DNA of 64,000 nt, taken from assembly GCF_000276685.1 (NCBI RefSeq), contig NC_018108.1, positions 496,001 through 560,000 of the forward strand. Reading direction: 5' to 3'. Numbering within the stretch: the first letter of the stretch is position 1; every line of letters begins with the position of its first letter. A program made the translations under genes and the position numbers. Source of the stretch: Taylorella equigenitalis ATCC 35865. Its GTDB lineage: Bacteria; Pseudomonadota; Gammaproteobacteria; Burkholderiales; Burkholderiaceae_B. Of this stretch, positions 8,712 to 20,883 are shown one piece after another. The notes under the pieces were generated by a model, which saw only the letters and a list, made by a program, of their open reading frames with translations, was not told where the DNA came from and searched no databases.

Positions 8712-11700
8712 GTGAGATTAACACATATTAAACTTTCAGGTTTCAAATCTTTTGTAGAAACTACAGACATTGCCATCCCTAGTAATTTAGTTGGTGTCGT
8801 TGGACCTAACGGATGCGGAAAATCAAATATTATCGATGCGGTTAGATGGGTTTTAGGTGAGAGCAAAGCCTCAGAACTTCGGGGCGAGTCTATGCAGGAT
8901 GTTATTTTTAATGGCTCTACTAATCGTAAGCCAGCAGGGCGATGTTCTGTTGAATTAGTGTTTGACAATGCGGACGGACGCCTGCAAGGGCAATGGAGTT
9001 CATACACTGAAATTTCAATAAAACGTGTATTAACACGTGATGGTTCGAGTAGTTACTTTATCAATAATCAAAATGTTAGACGTAAAGATGTATATGATGT
9101 TTTTCTAGGCACAGGTCTAGGTTCAAGGGGGTATGCGATTATTGGTCAGGGTATGATTAATCGCATTATTGAGGCAAAACCTGAAGAGATGCGAGTTTAT
9201 CTTGAGGAAGTTGCTGGTGTTTCTAGATATAAAGAAAGAAGAAGGGAAACTGAAAATCGTTTATCAGACACTCACGAAAACTTACAAAGGGTAGAAGACA
9301 TCGAGTCCGAACTTGATAAACAAATTGATAAATTAAATGTTCAATCTGAGGTGGCTTCAAAATACAACCTTCTAACCTCAGAAGCTCAAAAAATGGAGCA
9401 TGTCTTTTGGTTTCTAAAAGAAGCAAATGCATTAAGTGAACAGGTTTCTATAAAAGAAAAATTAGCAAGTAGTTCCACAGAACTTGAGAAGCTAATGTCT
9501 AATATACAGAATATAGAACTCGAAGTAGAGAATAAACGCTTGGCTTATCAGTCTATAAGTGACAGTTTAAGAGAGGTCCAAGGCGAATTCTATGAGGCTA
9601 ATAATACCGTTACTAAACTTGAAGCGGAAAGTAAGCACCTAACAGATGCCAAAGTTCGACTTAATGATCAAAATAAACAAATTGAAGAAAAACTTAAGCA
9701 GTGGAATGATCAAGTTAGTTTTTTAGAAAGTGAACTAAACAAAATTTCCCAAGAAATCATAAGTAAAAAAGATTTAGTAGAAGAAAAAAAGAAATCGGAA
9801 ATTTCGCTTTCAGCTGGATTGCCTGAACTAGAGAGCATTGCCCACAAATCATCTAAAAGTAAGGATGTACAAAGATCTGAGATAGGTAAACAGGAACAAA
9901 AAATAGCCATAATTAGACAAAAAATACAAGACTTAGATCGCAACAAAAGTAGATTATCTTCGAAATTAGAATCTCTTAAAAAAGAGAAAACTAATCTAGA
10001 AATTCCACAATCCGATGGGTCAGTACAGCTTGAAGAGCAAATAAATACCCTAAAAACAAAATATAAAAAATTCGAAACTGAGTACTTTGATTTGGAAGAG
10101 TCTTTAGCTTCAGCTGCTACTAAAGTTAACGATACTAGAACACAGGCTGATGAGGATTTAAAAGTATATTCGCAAAATAGTGCAAAGTTACAAGCTCTAA
10201 AAAACCTCCAAAATGAAATTCAATCAAAAGGTGCTCTTGAAGCTTGGCTTAGAAAAAATAATCTTTCTAATTCTAAACGTTTATGGCAGGACTTACATAT
10301 AGAGCCTGGTTGGGAGGTTGCTCTAGAGTCGGTTCTTAGAGAGAGACTGGTAGGAGTTGAAGTTGAAAATCTAGACGATGTAAAGCAGTATTTAGCTAGT
10401 AAACCGCCTGCAAGATTTAGTTTTTATAAAAAATGTAAAGAGTTTACGGAAATAAAAAACAATAATTTTGTATCTTTATTTTCAAAACTAAAAGTATATG
10501 ATCAAGATTTAAAAAATTCACTTAGTAGATGGCTTGATGGTGTCTATGTTATAGAGAATCTAGATTTGTTTGATGCTGAAATTCTTAAACTTAATGTAGG
10601 GGAGAACTTAGTTAGTAAAAACGGTCATATTGTTGACCCTACTGGTGTTTTGCTATATGCCCCTGAAAATGAGCAGGCAGGTATACTTGCAAGACAACAG
10701 GAAATCGAGAATCTGGAAAAACTTGTTAAAGCTCTTAAATTGCAATCCGATCAGTCTCATGAGAAATTAGAAGAGTATTTAGGGGAATCGAAGAAATTTC
10801 AAAATTTATTAAACGAGTCTCGAACTGAGTTGACTAAATTAACAAATCAAATACATGGGCTCGAGATTAATCTCAACACTCAGAAAAGCAAACTCGAACA
10901 AGCATTAATGATGAATGAGCGTTTGGATAGAGAGTTAAATGAAGCACAAACGCAAATAAACGAAGTTGAGAAATCACTTGTATCTCATGAGTCGAATCTT
11001 GAAAATGACGAACAAGTTCTCACCAAATTAAAAGATAAATTTAGAGAGCTTCAAAATGAAAGTGCTCAAAAATACGACGAGTACAACGTTTTGATGAAAA
11101 AAGTTCAAACGGTAAGATCGGAAATACGTGAGGCAAATTTAATTATTAGCTCATTAGAAACAAGAAAGACTGAGCTTGAGAGAAATAAGGGCATTGCCAC
11201 CAAACAAATTGAAAGCCTAACTATTGAAAAAGAAAGATTAAACAATGATTTGCTTGGGTTTGATGAAGGGGCTTGTGAAAGTGCACTACAAGAAGCTTTA
11301 GGTCTTAGAGAGCAAAAGTCTAAGCATCTCAATGAAATTAAAATTTCACTTGATAATGTGGCATTTGAACTAAAAGCTACGGACGAAAATAGACTTAGAA
11401 TATCGCATCAAATTGACCCTTTGCGTGAGACCATCACAAAATTGCAGTTGAGTGAACAAGCGGCTCGCATTCAAGCTCAGCAATTTTCTGAAAAATTAGA
11501 AGAAGCTCAAGTGGATAGAGCTCAGTTGAAAAACGAATTAACAGAGCTTTCTGCGGAATGGGGTAAAGTAACTTGGCTCCAAGCACAAATTGGAAATAGG
11601 CATAAACAGATTGAGGCACTTGGTGCGGTGAATCTTGCGGCTTTAGAGGAGTTAGAACAAGCTAAGGAAAGAAAACTATTTCTTGTTAAACAAATTGATG

Positions 11701-12233
11701 ATTTACAGGAAGCTATTGATACCCTAGAGGAAGCTATAAATAAAATTGATGCAGAAACTCGTGAATTATTATCCGATACATTTGAGCAGGCAAATAGTCA
11801 TTTTGCAGATATGTTTCCTAAGTTATTCGGTGGTGGCGAAGCTAAACTTCGAATGATTGGGGATCAGATTTTAAGCTCGGGGATTGAGGTTATGGCACAT
11901 CCTCCAGGAAAAAGAAATACTTCAATCCATTTACTGTCTGGAGGTGAGAAAGCTCTTACAGCCATAGCTTTGGTATTTGCTTTGTTTAAGCTAAACCCTG
12001 CTCCATTTTGCTTACTTGATGAGGTTGATGCCCCGTTGGATGACGCTAATACAGAGCGTTACGCAGATTTGGTATCTGAAATGAGCAAGGATATTCAGTT
12101 TGTATTTATATCGCATAATAAGATTGCAATGCAGATGGCACACCAGTTAATTGGTGTAACACAGCAAGAACAAGGTGTATCCCGAATTGTGGCTGTAGAT
12201 ATTGATTCTGCTGTAAAATTGGTTGATAGTTAA
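8712..12233 (+). CDS. smc: Chromosome segregation/condensin ATPase SMC
   Basis: 1173 residues, a full-length bacterial SMC. The N-terminal ATPase half has Walker A GPNGCGKSN near residue 32. It is followed by a long coiled coil, a hinge at about 510-660 (LEAWLRKNNL, then GWEVALESVLRERLVG), a second coiled coil, and the C-terminal half with signature LSGGEKALTAIAL and Walker B CLLDEVDAPLDD. SMC with ScpA/ScpB compacts and separates newly replicated origins; the scp genes are not in the window. Translation starts at GTG 8712. It is the first gene of smc-zipA-ligA, an order typical of betaproteobacteria. Confidence 0.97.
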   Translation: MRLTHIKLSGFKSFVETTDIAIPSNLVGVVGPNGCGKSNIIDAVRWVLGESKASELRGESMQDVIFNGSTNRKPAGRCSVELVFDNADGRLQGQWSSYTEISIKRVLTRDGSSSYFINNQNVRRKDVYDVFLGTGLGSRGYAIIGQGMINRIIEAKPEEMRVYLEEVAGVSRYKERRRETENRLSDTHENLQRVEDIESELDKQIDKLNVQSEVASKYNLLTSEAQKMEHVFWFLKEANALSEQVSIKEKLASSSTELEKLMSNIQNIELEVENKRLAYQSISDSLREVQGEFYEANNTVTKLEAESKHLTDAKVRLNDQNKQIEEKLKQWNDQVSFLESELNKISQEIISKKDLVEEKKKSEISLSAGLPELESIAHKSSKSKDVQRSEIGKQEQKIAIIRQKIQDLDRNKSRLSSKLESLKKEKTNLEIPQSDGSVQLEEQINTLKTKYKKFETEYFDLEESLASAATKVNDTRTQADEDLKVYSQNSAKLQALKNLQNEIQSKGALEAWLRKNNLSNSKRLWQDLHIEPGWEVALESVLRERLVGVEVENLDDVKQYLASKPPARFSFYKKCKEFTEIKNNNFVSLFSKLKVYDQDLKNSLSRWLDGVYVIENLDLFDAEILKLNVGENLVSKNGHIVDPTGVLLYAPENEQAGILARQQEIENLEKLVKALKLQSDQSHEKLEEYLGESKKFQNLLNESRTELTKLTNQIHGLEINLNTQKSKLEQALMMNERLDRELNEAQTQINEVEKSLVSHESNLENDEQVLTKLKDKFRELQNESAQKYDEYNVLMKKVQTVRSEIREANLIISSLETRKTELERNKGIATKQIESLTIEKERLNNDLLGFDEGACESALQEALGLREQKSKHLNEIKISLDNVAFELKATDENRLRISHQIDPLRETITKLQLSEQAARIQAQQFSEKLEEAQVDRAQLKNELTELSAEWGKVTWLQAQIGNRHKQIEALGAVNLAALEELEQAKERKLFLVKQIDDLQEAIDTLEEAINKIDAETRELLSDTFEQANSHFADMFPKLFGGGEAKLRMIGDQILSSGIEVMAHPPGKRNTSIHLLSGGEKALTAIALVFALFKLNPAPFCLLDEVDAPLDDANTERYADLVSEMSKDIQFVFISHNKIAMQMAHQLIGVTQQEQGVSRIVAVDIDSAVKLVDS

Positions 12234-12258
12234 GTTTAAAGACCGAGGCCTTTAAGTT

Positions 12259-15355
<3,097 letters not shown>

Positions 15356-15356
<1 letters not shown>

Positions 15357-15375
15357 AGGCCCATGTTAGGGCCTT
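15356..15375. terminator. Bidirectional terminator between ligA and the parvulin gene
   Basis: AAGGCCC, a six-base loop and GGGCCTT form a 7-bp stem that begins at the last base of the ligA stop codon. It is followed by a T-rich stretch on the plus strand (TTATTATT) and by TTTATTTTTG on the minus strand, so it can serve both converging genes. Confidence 0.8.
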
Positions 15376-15379
15376 ATTA

Positions 15380-16156
15380 TTATTTAAGATTAGTTTTAAT
15401 CTTAGCTTTCTTTTTAAGTTCTTCTGTATATTTGTTAACTTTTTCTAGAGATAAAGCATTAACGATTTCTCTTTTAGAAGCTTCAAAAGATGGTAAAGGT
15501 GTAGGGCGGATATCATCTACAAGAATTAAGTGATAGCCGAAATCAGATTTCACTGGCTCTGTAAGAACACCAATCTTAGCTTCCTCTACAGCTTTAGCAA
15601 ATTGAGGAACAAAGTTACTAGAAGGATGCCATCCTAACACGCCACCGCCGCTTGCTGTGCCTTGGTCAATTGATTCTTTTTTAGCAGTTTCGGCAAAGTC
15701 AATTTTTTTATCAACTAGTTGTTGATATAGTTCTTTTGCACGGTCTTCGTCTTTAACTAGGATATGACGAACGTTGTATTGTTTTACATCACCTAAAGCT
15801 TTAATTTGAGAGTCGTATAGTTTTTTGATTTCTTCTTCTTTAACTGGATTTTTTTCAATATATTTAGAAAGCAATGCAGTAGTTAAAATTTGTTCGCGAC
15901 TAAACTCAATTTGTTTTGCAACTTGTGGATCCTGATCAATTTTTTGCTTTTTAGCTTCTTGAATTAGAACTTCTCTAGTCACTAAATCTTCTAGTATGCC
16001 TTTCTTTTGCTCAGCTGTAATTTGAGCGTCTTTAAAGATAGCTTTAGTAACCTCTTCAAATTCTTGATTTGTAATATTCACCCCGTTAACGGTAGCCACG
16101 TTTTGTGCGTAAACAGGCAATGCAAGTAAAGAGGCAACCAGTAAAATTTTTTTCAT
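15380..16156 (-). CDS. Periplasmic parvulin-type peptidyl-prolyl isomerase
   Basis: 258 residues with a clear signal peptide (MKKILLVASLLALPVYAQ), a SurA-like N-terminal helical region, and a parvulin domain at about 130-225 (YNVRHILVKDE, GGGVLGWHPSSNFVPQFAKAV, VKSDFGYHLILVDD). It is a secreted foldase assisting proteins in the periplasm or outer membrane. The architecture resembles PrsA/PpiC-type foldases of Bordetella. It is the last gene of yciB-bolA-ppi on this strand, 27 bases after bolA. Start ATG has AAGGAAATTATT just upstream. Confidence 0.9.
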   Translation of the reverse strand: MKKILLVASLLALPVYAQNVATVNGVNITNQEFEEVTKAIFKDAQITAEQKKGILEDLVTREVLIQEAKKQKIDQDPQVAKQIEFSREQILTTALLSKYIEKNPVKEEEIKKLYDSQIKALGDVKQYNVRHILVKDEDRAKELYQQLVDKKIDFAETAKKESIDQGTASGGGVLGWHPSSNFVPQFAKAVEEAKIGVLTEPVKSDFGYHLILVDDIRPTPLPSFEASKREIVNALSLEKVNKYTEELKKKAKIKTNLK

Positions 16157-16183
16157 TTAATAATTTCCTTTATTTAAATAATG

Positions 16184-16456
16184 TTAGGTGGAAACTTCTG
16201 TACGTATAGCTAATGCGTGTATGGGGTCTGGAATAATATCCTTAACCGCATCTAGTACTAGTCGCTGCTGTTCAACCCTACTTAAATCAGCGAATAATGG
16301 GCTAGCTATTTGTACTCGAAAATGGCTTAAACCATTATTATATGCTTTATGACCATTATGTAAGTGCGATTCATTGAAAATTTCTAATTCAGTTGGATTC
16401 AAACTTTGAAGTCTCTGTCTGAGCATTTCTTCATGTTTTTTACTATCAGGAATCAT
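16184..16456 (-). CDS. bolA: BolA-family protein
   Basis: 90 residues, full length for the family. It shows the class-II KH-like fold motif with ESHLHNGHK (the conserved His partner region for glutaredoxin-bound iron-sulphur clusters), SHFRVQIASPLF and the closing HALAIRT. BolA proteins act with monothiol glutaredoxins in iron-sulphur trafficking and in morphology control. The gene begins 11 bases inside the end of yciB, so it is translationally coupled to it. Confidence 0.9.
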   Translation of the reverse strand: MIPDSKKHEEMLRQRLQSLNPTELEIFNESHLHNGHKAYNNGLSHFRVQIASPLFADLSRVEQQRLVLDAVKDIIPDPIHALAIRTEVST

Positions 16457-17009
16457 GATTTTTGTTCTCCTCAGAAATAACGGTCATATGTTTACCAAGC
16501 CATAAACTTTGGCCAACCGCAAACACCAAAGTAAGAACAGTTATACCGAACACTTTAAAGCTAGCCCACTGATCTGTAGTAAAGCCACCCCAAAATGCTA
16601 CGTATAAGTTGGCAATACCTACGAGAGCAAAAAACAATATCCATCCAACAGTCATTTTAGTCCAGGCTTGTTCAGGCATACTGATTTGCTTAGAAATCAA
16701 TGTTTTTAGAAAATTCCTTTTAAACAACAAACCTATTAAAAGAATTGAAGCAAAACACCAAGTTAATACGGTTGGTTTCCACTTAATAAATGTCTCATCA
16801 TGAAGCAGAATAGTAGCTCCTCCAAATACAACAATAATTATTAAATTTATCCAGTGAATAGTTTCAACAGGTTTTTTTGTGTAATAGAGATAGAGGATTA
16901 GTGCGATGGATGCAGCAATAGCAACACCAGTAGCAACATAAATATCGTAAATTTTGAGTGCAATAAAAAATAGCAATAAAGGTAAAAAATCTGATAGTAT
17001 CTTTTTCAT
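16446..17009 (-). CDS. yciB: Inner-membrane septation protein A (YciB/IspZ)
   Basis: 187 residues with five predicted membrane segments. The family motifs are MKKILSDFLPLLLFF at the start, then PTVLTWCFASILL, SMPEQAWTKMTVGWILFF and FWGGFTTDQWASFKVFG. YciB is needed for normal cell envelope synthesis and septation in several Gram-negatives; the biochemical function is unresolved. It heads a yciB-bolA-parvulin operon that diverges from the amino-acid uptake operon. Confidence 0.92.
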   Translation of the reverse strand: MKKILSDFLPLLLFFIALKIYDIYVATGVAIAASIALILYLYYTKKPVETIHWINLIIIVVFGGATILLHDETFIKWKPTVLTWCFASILLIGLLFKRNFLKTLISKQISMPEQAWTKMTVGWILFFALVGIANLYVAFWGGFTTDQWASFKVFGITVLTLVFAVGQSLWLGKHMTVISEENKNHDS

Positions 17010-17052
17010 GTGGTTAGGTGTAATCCCTAATGACTAATGGGAGTATATAAAT

Positions 17053-17070
17053 ATACTAAATATTAAGTAT
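17053..17070. promoter_or_regulatory. 18-bp imperfect palindrome upstream of the liv operon
   Basis: ATACTAAATATTAAGTAT matches its reverse complement at 16 of 18 positions. It lies in the 131-base divergent region between yciB and the first binding-protein gene, 70 bases before that gene's ATG. It could be an operator for a dimeric regulator, but AT-rich spacers yield such palindromes by chance. Confidence 0.25.
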
Positions 17071-17140
17071 AGATATTTACTTACTCTTCACATTTTATTA
17101 AACCAATCTTTTTTTCCCATTTTATTTTCGGAGATTAATT

Positions 17141-18313
17141 ATGAAAAGATTTGCATTATTTGCATTAAACGCAGTTCCTATGATGGCCCTTGTTAGTGCG
17201 GTATGGGCTCAACAGCAGATTAGAATCGGTGTTTCTGTTTCTGCCACAGGTCCTGCAGCCTCGTTGGGGATTCCGGAGAAAAACACCGTAGAAGTACTGG
17301 AAAAAGAATTTAGCGGTATTCCAGTCGAGTATTTTGTATACGATGACACTGGAGATACTGCAACTGCAGTGCGCAATATGCGTAAGTTAATCTCCGAAAA
17401 CAAAATAGATGCTATGATAGGCAGTTCAATCACCGCACCAACTCTTGCTATGATTGATGTTGCTGCTGAAACTAAAACTCCATTAGTCAGTATGGTAGGG
17501 AATAATGTAGTTGTAGTCCCTGTCGAAGGACCTAAGGTTTGGTCCTTTAAAACCTCACCAAATGATGCCTCTATGGCTACAGCTCTTAGAGCTGCTATGA
17601 AAAAGCAAGGCATTAAAACATTGGCCTTTATTGGTTTTGCTGATGCTTATGGTCAGGGTTGGCTTGAGCAGATTAAAATTGCACTTAAAGAAACAGATAT
17701 AAAAATCGTAGCCGAAGAGAGTTATGCACGTAATGATACAAGCGTAACTGGGCAGGTTCTTAAGATTGTTTCTAAAAAGCCAGATGCCGTATTAGTGGCT
17801 ACGGCGGGTACTCCAGGAGCATTGCCAACTAGAGAACTTAGGACTCGTGGTTTTACAGGTCAGATTTACCATACACATGGATCAGCTAATATCGATTTTC
17901 TCAGAGTGTGTGGAAAAGCTTGCGACGGTGTAATTTTACCAGCTGGACCTGTTCTTGTAGGTGATCAACTTGAGGATTCACATCCATCTAAAGGTATCAG
18001 CGAAGAGTACAAAAAACTTTACGAGGCTAAATTTGGTGCTGGATCTATGAGTACATTTGGAGCTCATATGTTTGATGCTGATTTAGTACTCAAAACATCT
18101 ATGAAAAAGGTTCTTGATGCTGGAATCAAGCCAGGGTCTGAGGAATTTCGAAAGGCCTTAAGAGATGCTATGGAGACTTCTAAGGAGGTTATAGGCACTC
18201 AGGGCGTTTATAACATGACCAAAGACGACCACACTGGCTTAGATGAAAGGTCACGAGTATTAGTTAAAATCGAAAATAATAAATGGGTATACCAACCTGA
18301 ACTTTTAAAGTAA
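17141..18313 (+). CDS. livK: ABC-transporter binding protein 1 (branched-chain/hydrophobic amino-acid family)
   Basis: 390 residues with a signal peptide ending near VWAQQ. It is a type-I periplasmic binding protein of the LivK/HAAT family: RIGVSVSATGPAASLGIPE at the start, AAVRNMRKLISE-type and GSSITAPTLAM ligand-site segments, and the bilobal repeat. A Cys pair in RVCGKACDG is kept in all three tandem copies. It is the first of three paralogues 8-12 bases apart. An upstream CGGAG gives a good ribosome-binding site. The substrate cannot be read from sequence; leucine/isoleucine/valine, other hydrophobic amino acids or amides are all possible. Confidence 0.9.
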   Translation: MKRFALFALNAVPMMALVSAVWAQQQIRIGVSVSATGPAASLGIPEKNTVEVLEKEFSGIPVEYFVYDDTGDTATAVRNMRKLISENKIDAMIGSSITAPTLAMIDVAAETKTPLVSMVGNNVVVVPVEGPKVWSFKTSPNDASMATALRAAMKKQGIKTLAFIGFADAYGQGWLEQIKIALKETDIKIVAEESYARNDTSVTGQVLKIVSKKPDAVLVATAGTPGALPTRELRTRGFTGQIYHTHGSANIDFLRVCGKACDGVILPAGPVLVGDQLEDSHPSKGISEEYKKLYEAKFGAGSMSTFGAHMFDADLVLKTSMKKVLDAGIKPGSEEFRKALRDAMETSKEVIGTQGVYNMTKDDHTGLDERSRVLVKIENNKWVYQPELLK

Positions 18314-18324
18314 AAGGATAATAA

Positions 18325-19491
18325 ATGAAAATAAAAAAATATATCTCTGCCGTCGCTTTGATGGCGGCTTCTACTTCAATTCTTGCTCAGGAAGTTATTA
18401 ATATTGGGGTTACTGTTCCACAAACTGGACCAGCTGCGTCGCTTGGAATTCCTCAAAAAAATACTCTTGAAGTTTTATATAAAGAAATAGATGGCATACC
18501 AGTTAAGTTTACGTTTTTAGATGATGGAGGTGAAACTTCAGCTGCCGTTCGAAATATGCGAAAACTGATATCAGAAAATAAAATTGATATTATGCTTGGT
18601 AGCTTAGTAACCGCTCCTACGCTAGCTATGACTGAAGTAGCCCATGAAACTAAAACTCCTTTGATTGGATTCACAGGAAATAAAAATACTGTAGTTCCAA
18701 TGGACGAAAATAAAAAATGGGTTTTCGAAGCCGCTCAGACTGATGAAATTATGGCTAAAGCCATTTTTGATGCCATTAAAAAGCAAAACGTCAAAACACT
18801 AGCAATTATTGGATTTAATGATGCCTATGGTCAATTATGGGCTAGAGAAATGGAAGGTGTTCTTAAAGATACTGACATCAAAATAGTAGCTAATGAGAGT
18901 TTTGCCCGTAAGGACACTAGTGTATCTGGTCAAGTATTAAAAATAATTTCTAAAAATCCAGATGCGGTTTTAGTTGCGACATCGGGGACGCCAGGGGCAT
19001 TGCCAACTAGAGAACTCAGAAATAGAGGGTTTAAGGGAATTATTTATCATACACATGGTTCTGCAAATGGAGACTTCCTAAGAGTATGTGCGACTGCTTG
19101 TGAGGGTGTGATTCTTCCTATAGGTCCAGTTGTAATTGCGGATCAAATTGAAGATTCTAATCCAACCAAAGCAGTGGCACTTTCTTATAAAGAACCATAT
19201 GAGAAAAAATTCGGAGAAGGTTCGGCTAATGCTTTTGGTGCTTATATTTATGATGCATCTTTGTTGGCGAAAGCAGGAATTAGCGAAGTTCTTAAAAAGG
19301 GTTTAAAACCAGGAAGCGAGGAATTTAGAGTTGCTTTAAGAGAAGCATTAGAAAATGTGAAAGAAGTAGTTACTACTCAAAGCGTTTTCAATATGACTCC
19401 AGAAAATCACTCTGGTATAGATGATAGATCTAGAGTGTTGGTTGAAATTAAAGATAAGAAATGGGTGTATAGACCTGATCTTCTTAAATAG
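18325..19491 (+). CDS. livK: ABC-transporter binding protein 2 (paralogue)
   Basis: 388 residues with a signal peptide ending near ILAQE and the same fold as its two neighbours. Differences cluster where ligand contacts are expected: the segment after GSLVTAPTLAM has IGFTGNKNTVVPMDE rather than the VSMVGNNVVVVPVE type, so its specificity may differ. The RVCATACEG cysteines and the C-terminal PENHSGIDDRSRVLVEI are kept. AAAGGATAAT precedes the ATG. It probably arose by tandem duplication within the operon and feeds the same permease. Confidence 0.9.
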   Translation: MKIKKYISAVALMAASTSILAQEVINIGVTVPQTGPAASLGIPQKNTLEVLYKEIDGIPVKFTFLDDGGETSAAVRNMRKLISENKIDIMLGSLVTAPTLAMTEVAHETKTPLIGFTGNKNTVVPMDENKKWVFEAAQTDEIMAKAIFDAIKKQNVKTLAIIGFNDAYGQLWAREMEGVLKDTDIKIVANESFARKDTSVSGQVLKIISKNPDAVLVATSGTPGALPTRELRNRGFKGIIYHTHGSANGDFLRVCATACEGVILPIGPVVIADQIEDSNPTKAVALSYKEPYEKKFGEGSANAFGAYIYDASLLAKAGISEVLKKGLKPGSEEFRVALREALENVKEVVTTQSVFNMTPENHSGIDDRSRVLVEIKDKKWVYRPDLLK

Positions 19492-19499
19492 GGACTTAG

Positions 19500-20678
19500 A
19501 TGAATTTATATAAGAGTATTATAAAGTCCCTAATTGGGACTGCATTGGTTGCATGTGCGAGCATAAGTGATGCTCAGGATGCAATTAATATTGGAGTTAC
19601 TGTTTCAGCAACTGGACCCGCCGCATCTCTTGGTATTCCTCAAAAAAATACAGTAGAAATTTTGAAAAAAGAAATTAAGGGAGTGCCTGTTAATTACATC
19701 GTTTTGGATGATGCGGGTGATACTTCTACTGCTGTTAAAAATATGCGCAAACTTATTTCCGAAAATCATATTGATGCCATTATTGGTAGTTCGGTAACTG
19801 CTGCTTCATTAGCGATGGTTGAAGTTGCCGCAGAGACTAAAACTCCTATGATTAGCATGAACGGGAATATTGTGGTAGTTACTCCTCAAGAGGGTGCTAA
19901 AAAGTGGGCATTCAAAACTGCCCAAAACGATGCATTAATGGCTCAGGCACTTAAAACTGCCATGCTAAAACTTAATGTAAAAAAACTAGCTATCATAGGT
20001 TTTGCTGATGCTTATGGTGAGAGTTGGGCAAAGGAGATGAAAGCTGCTCTGAAGGATTCTGGTATTGATGTAGTTGCCATTGAAAGTTTTGCACGCAAAG
20101 ATACTAGTGTTACTGGTCAAGTTTTAAAAATTCTCTCATCTAAACCTGATGCAGTATTAGTTGCGACATCGGGGACTCCTGGGGCATTGCCAAATAGAGA
20201 ATTAAGATCAAGAGGCTTTCAGGGGCTTATTTTCCATACACACGGATCTGGAAATGGGGATTTTTTAAGAGTTTGTGCCACTGCTTGCGATGACGTGATT
20301 CTTCCTATAGGTCCAGTTGTTGTTGCAGAGCAGTTAGACGATGATCATCCTTCCAAAAAAATAGGACTTGAATATAGAAAACTATATGATGCTAAATTTG
20401 GAGAGGGTGCTACTAATGCTTTTGGGGCATTCTTATATGATGCTACTTTACTTGTAGAGTCGTCAGTTACTAAAGTGCTTGAAGTAGGTCTCAAACCAGG
20501 TACCGAGGAATTTCGAGTGGCTTTACGCGATGCACTCGAGCAGTCTAATAATGTAGTTGCATCTCAAGGTGTATTTAATATGACTCCTGAGGATCACACT
20601 GGTTTAGATGAACGATCGAGAGTTATCGTTAAAGTTAAAGATGGAAAGTGGGTGTTACAACCTGACCTTCTTAAGTAA
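19500..20678 (+). CDS. livK: ABC-transporter binding protein 3 (paralogue)
   Basis: 392 residues, closest in layout to copy 1 (VSATGPAASLGIPQ, GSSVTAASLAM, ISMNGNIVVVTPQE). The signal peptide is ambiguous. LVAC at residues 16-19 would make a lipobox, but SDAQD a few residues later aligns with the signal-peptidase I sites of the paralogues; I favour the latter. It begins nine bases after copy 2. A 205-base gap containing stem-loops follows before livH, which would allow the binding proteins to be made in excess over the membrane parts. Confidence 0.9.
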   Translation: MNLYKSIIKSLIGTALVACASISDAQDAINIGVTVSATGPAASLGIPQKNTVEILKKEIKGVPVNYIVLDDAGDTSTAVKNMRKLISENHIDAIIGSSVTAASLAMVEVAAETKTPMISMNGNIVVVTPQEGAKKWAFKTAQNDALMAQALKTAMLKLNVKKLAIIGFADAYGESWAKEMKAALKDSGIDVVAIESFARKDTSVTGQVLKILSSKPDAVLVATSGTPGALPNRELRSRGFQGLIFHTHGSGNGDFLRVCATACDDVILPIGPVVVAEQLDDDHPSKKIGLEYRKLYDAKFGEGATNAFGAFLYDATLLVESSVTKVLEVGLKPGTEEFRVALRDALEQSNNVVASQGVFNMTPEDHTGLDERSRVIVKVKDGKWVLQPDLLK

Positions 20679-20690
20679 GTTGTAATTTAA

Positions 20691-20776
20691 GCGTACGGTT
20701 GTTTTTACGCAGATGGCTTATATAAGCACCCAAAGTGTTACACCTTAGGGCATTAACTAATTTAATGTTCTAGGGG
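20691..20776 (+). promoter_or_regulatory. Stem-loop region between the third binding protein and livH
   Basis: Three structures lie in this spacer. GCGTA (20691-20695) pairs with TACGC (20706-20710). A perfect 12-base palindrome GCTTATATAAGC lies at 20716-20727. The strongest is a 14-pair stem (20743-20756 with 20762-20775, including G-U pairs) around a 5-base loop. None is followed directly by a T-run. They may mark mRNA processing or stability boundaries that keep livH downstream less expressed. No promoter or reading frame was found in the rest of 20679-20883. Confidence 0.45.
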
Positions 20777-20883
20777 TACCTATACTTTCTAGCTTTTTAT
20801 CCCAATTTATACAGCAAAAAGGTAGGTTAATAAGCCTAAATTGTTACAATCGTAAGTCAATCTAAAAAATTTGAGAGATATCC

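Noticed and set aside
19500-19580. Lipobox LVAC in the third binding protein
   Set aside because: The two paralogues use a signal-peptidase I site that aligns with SDA-QD just downstream, so a lipoprotein is less likely.
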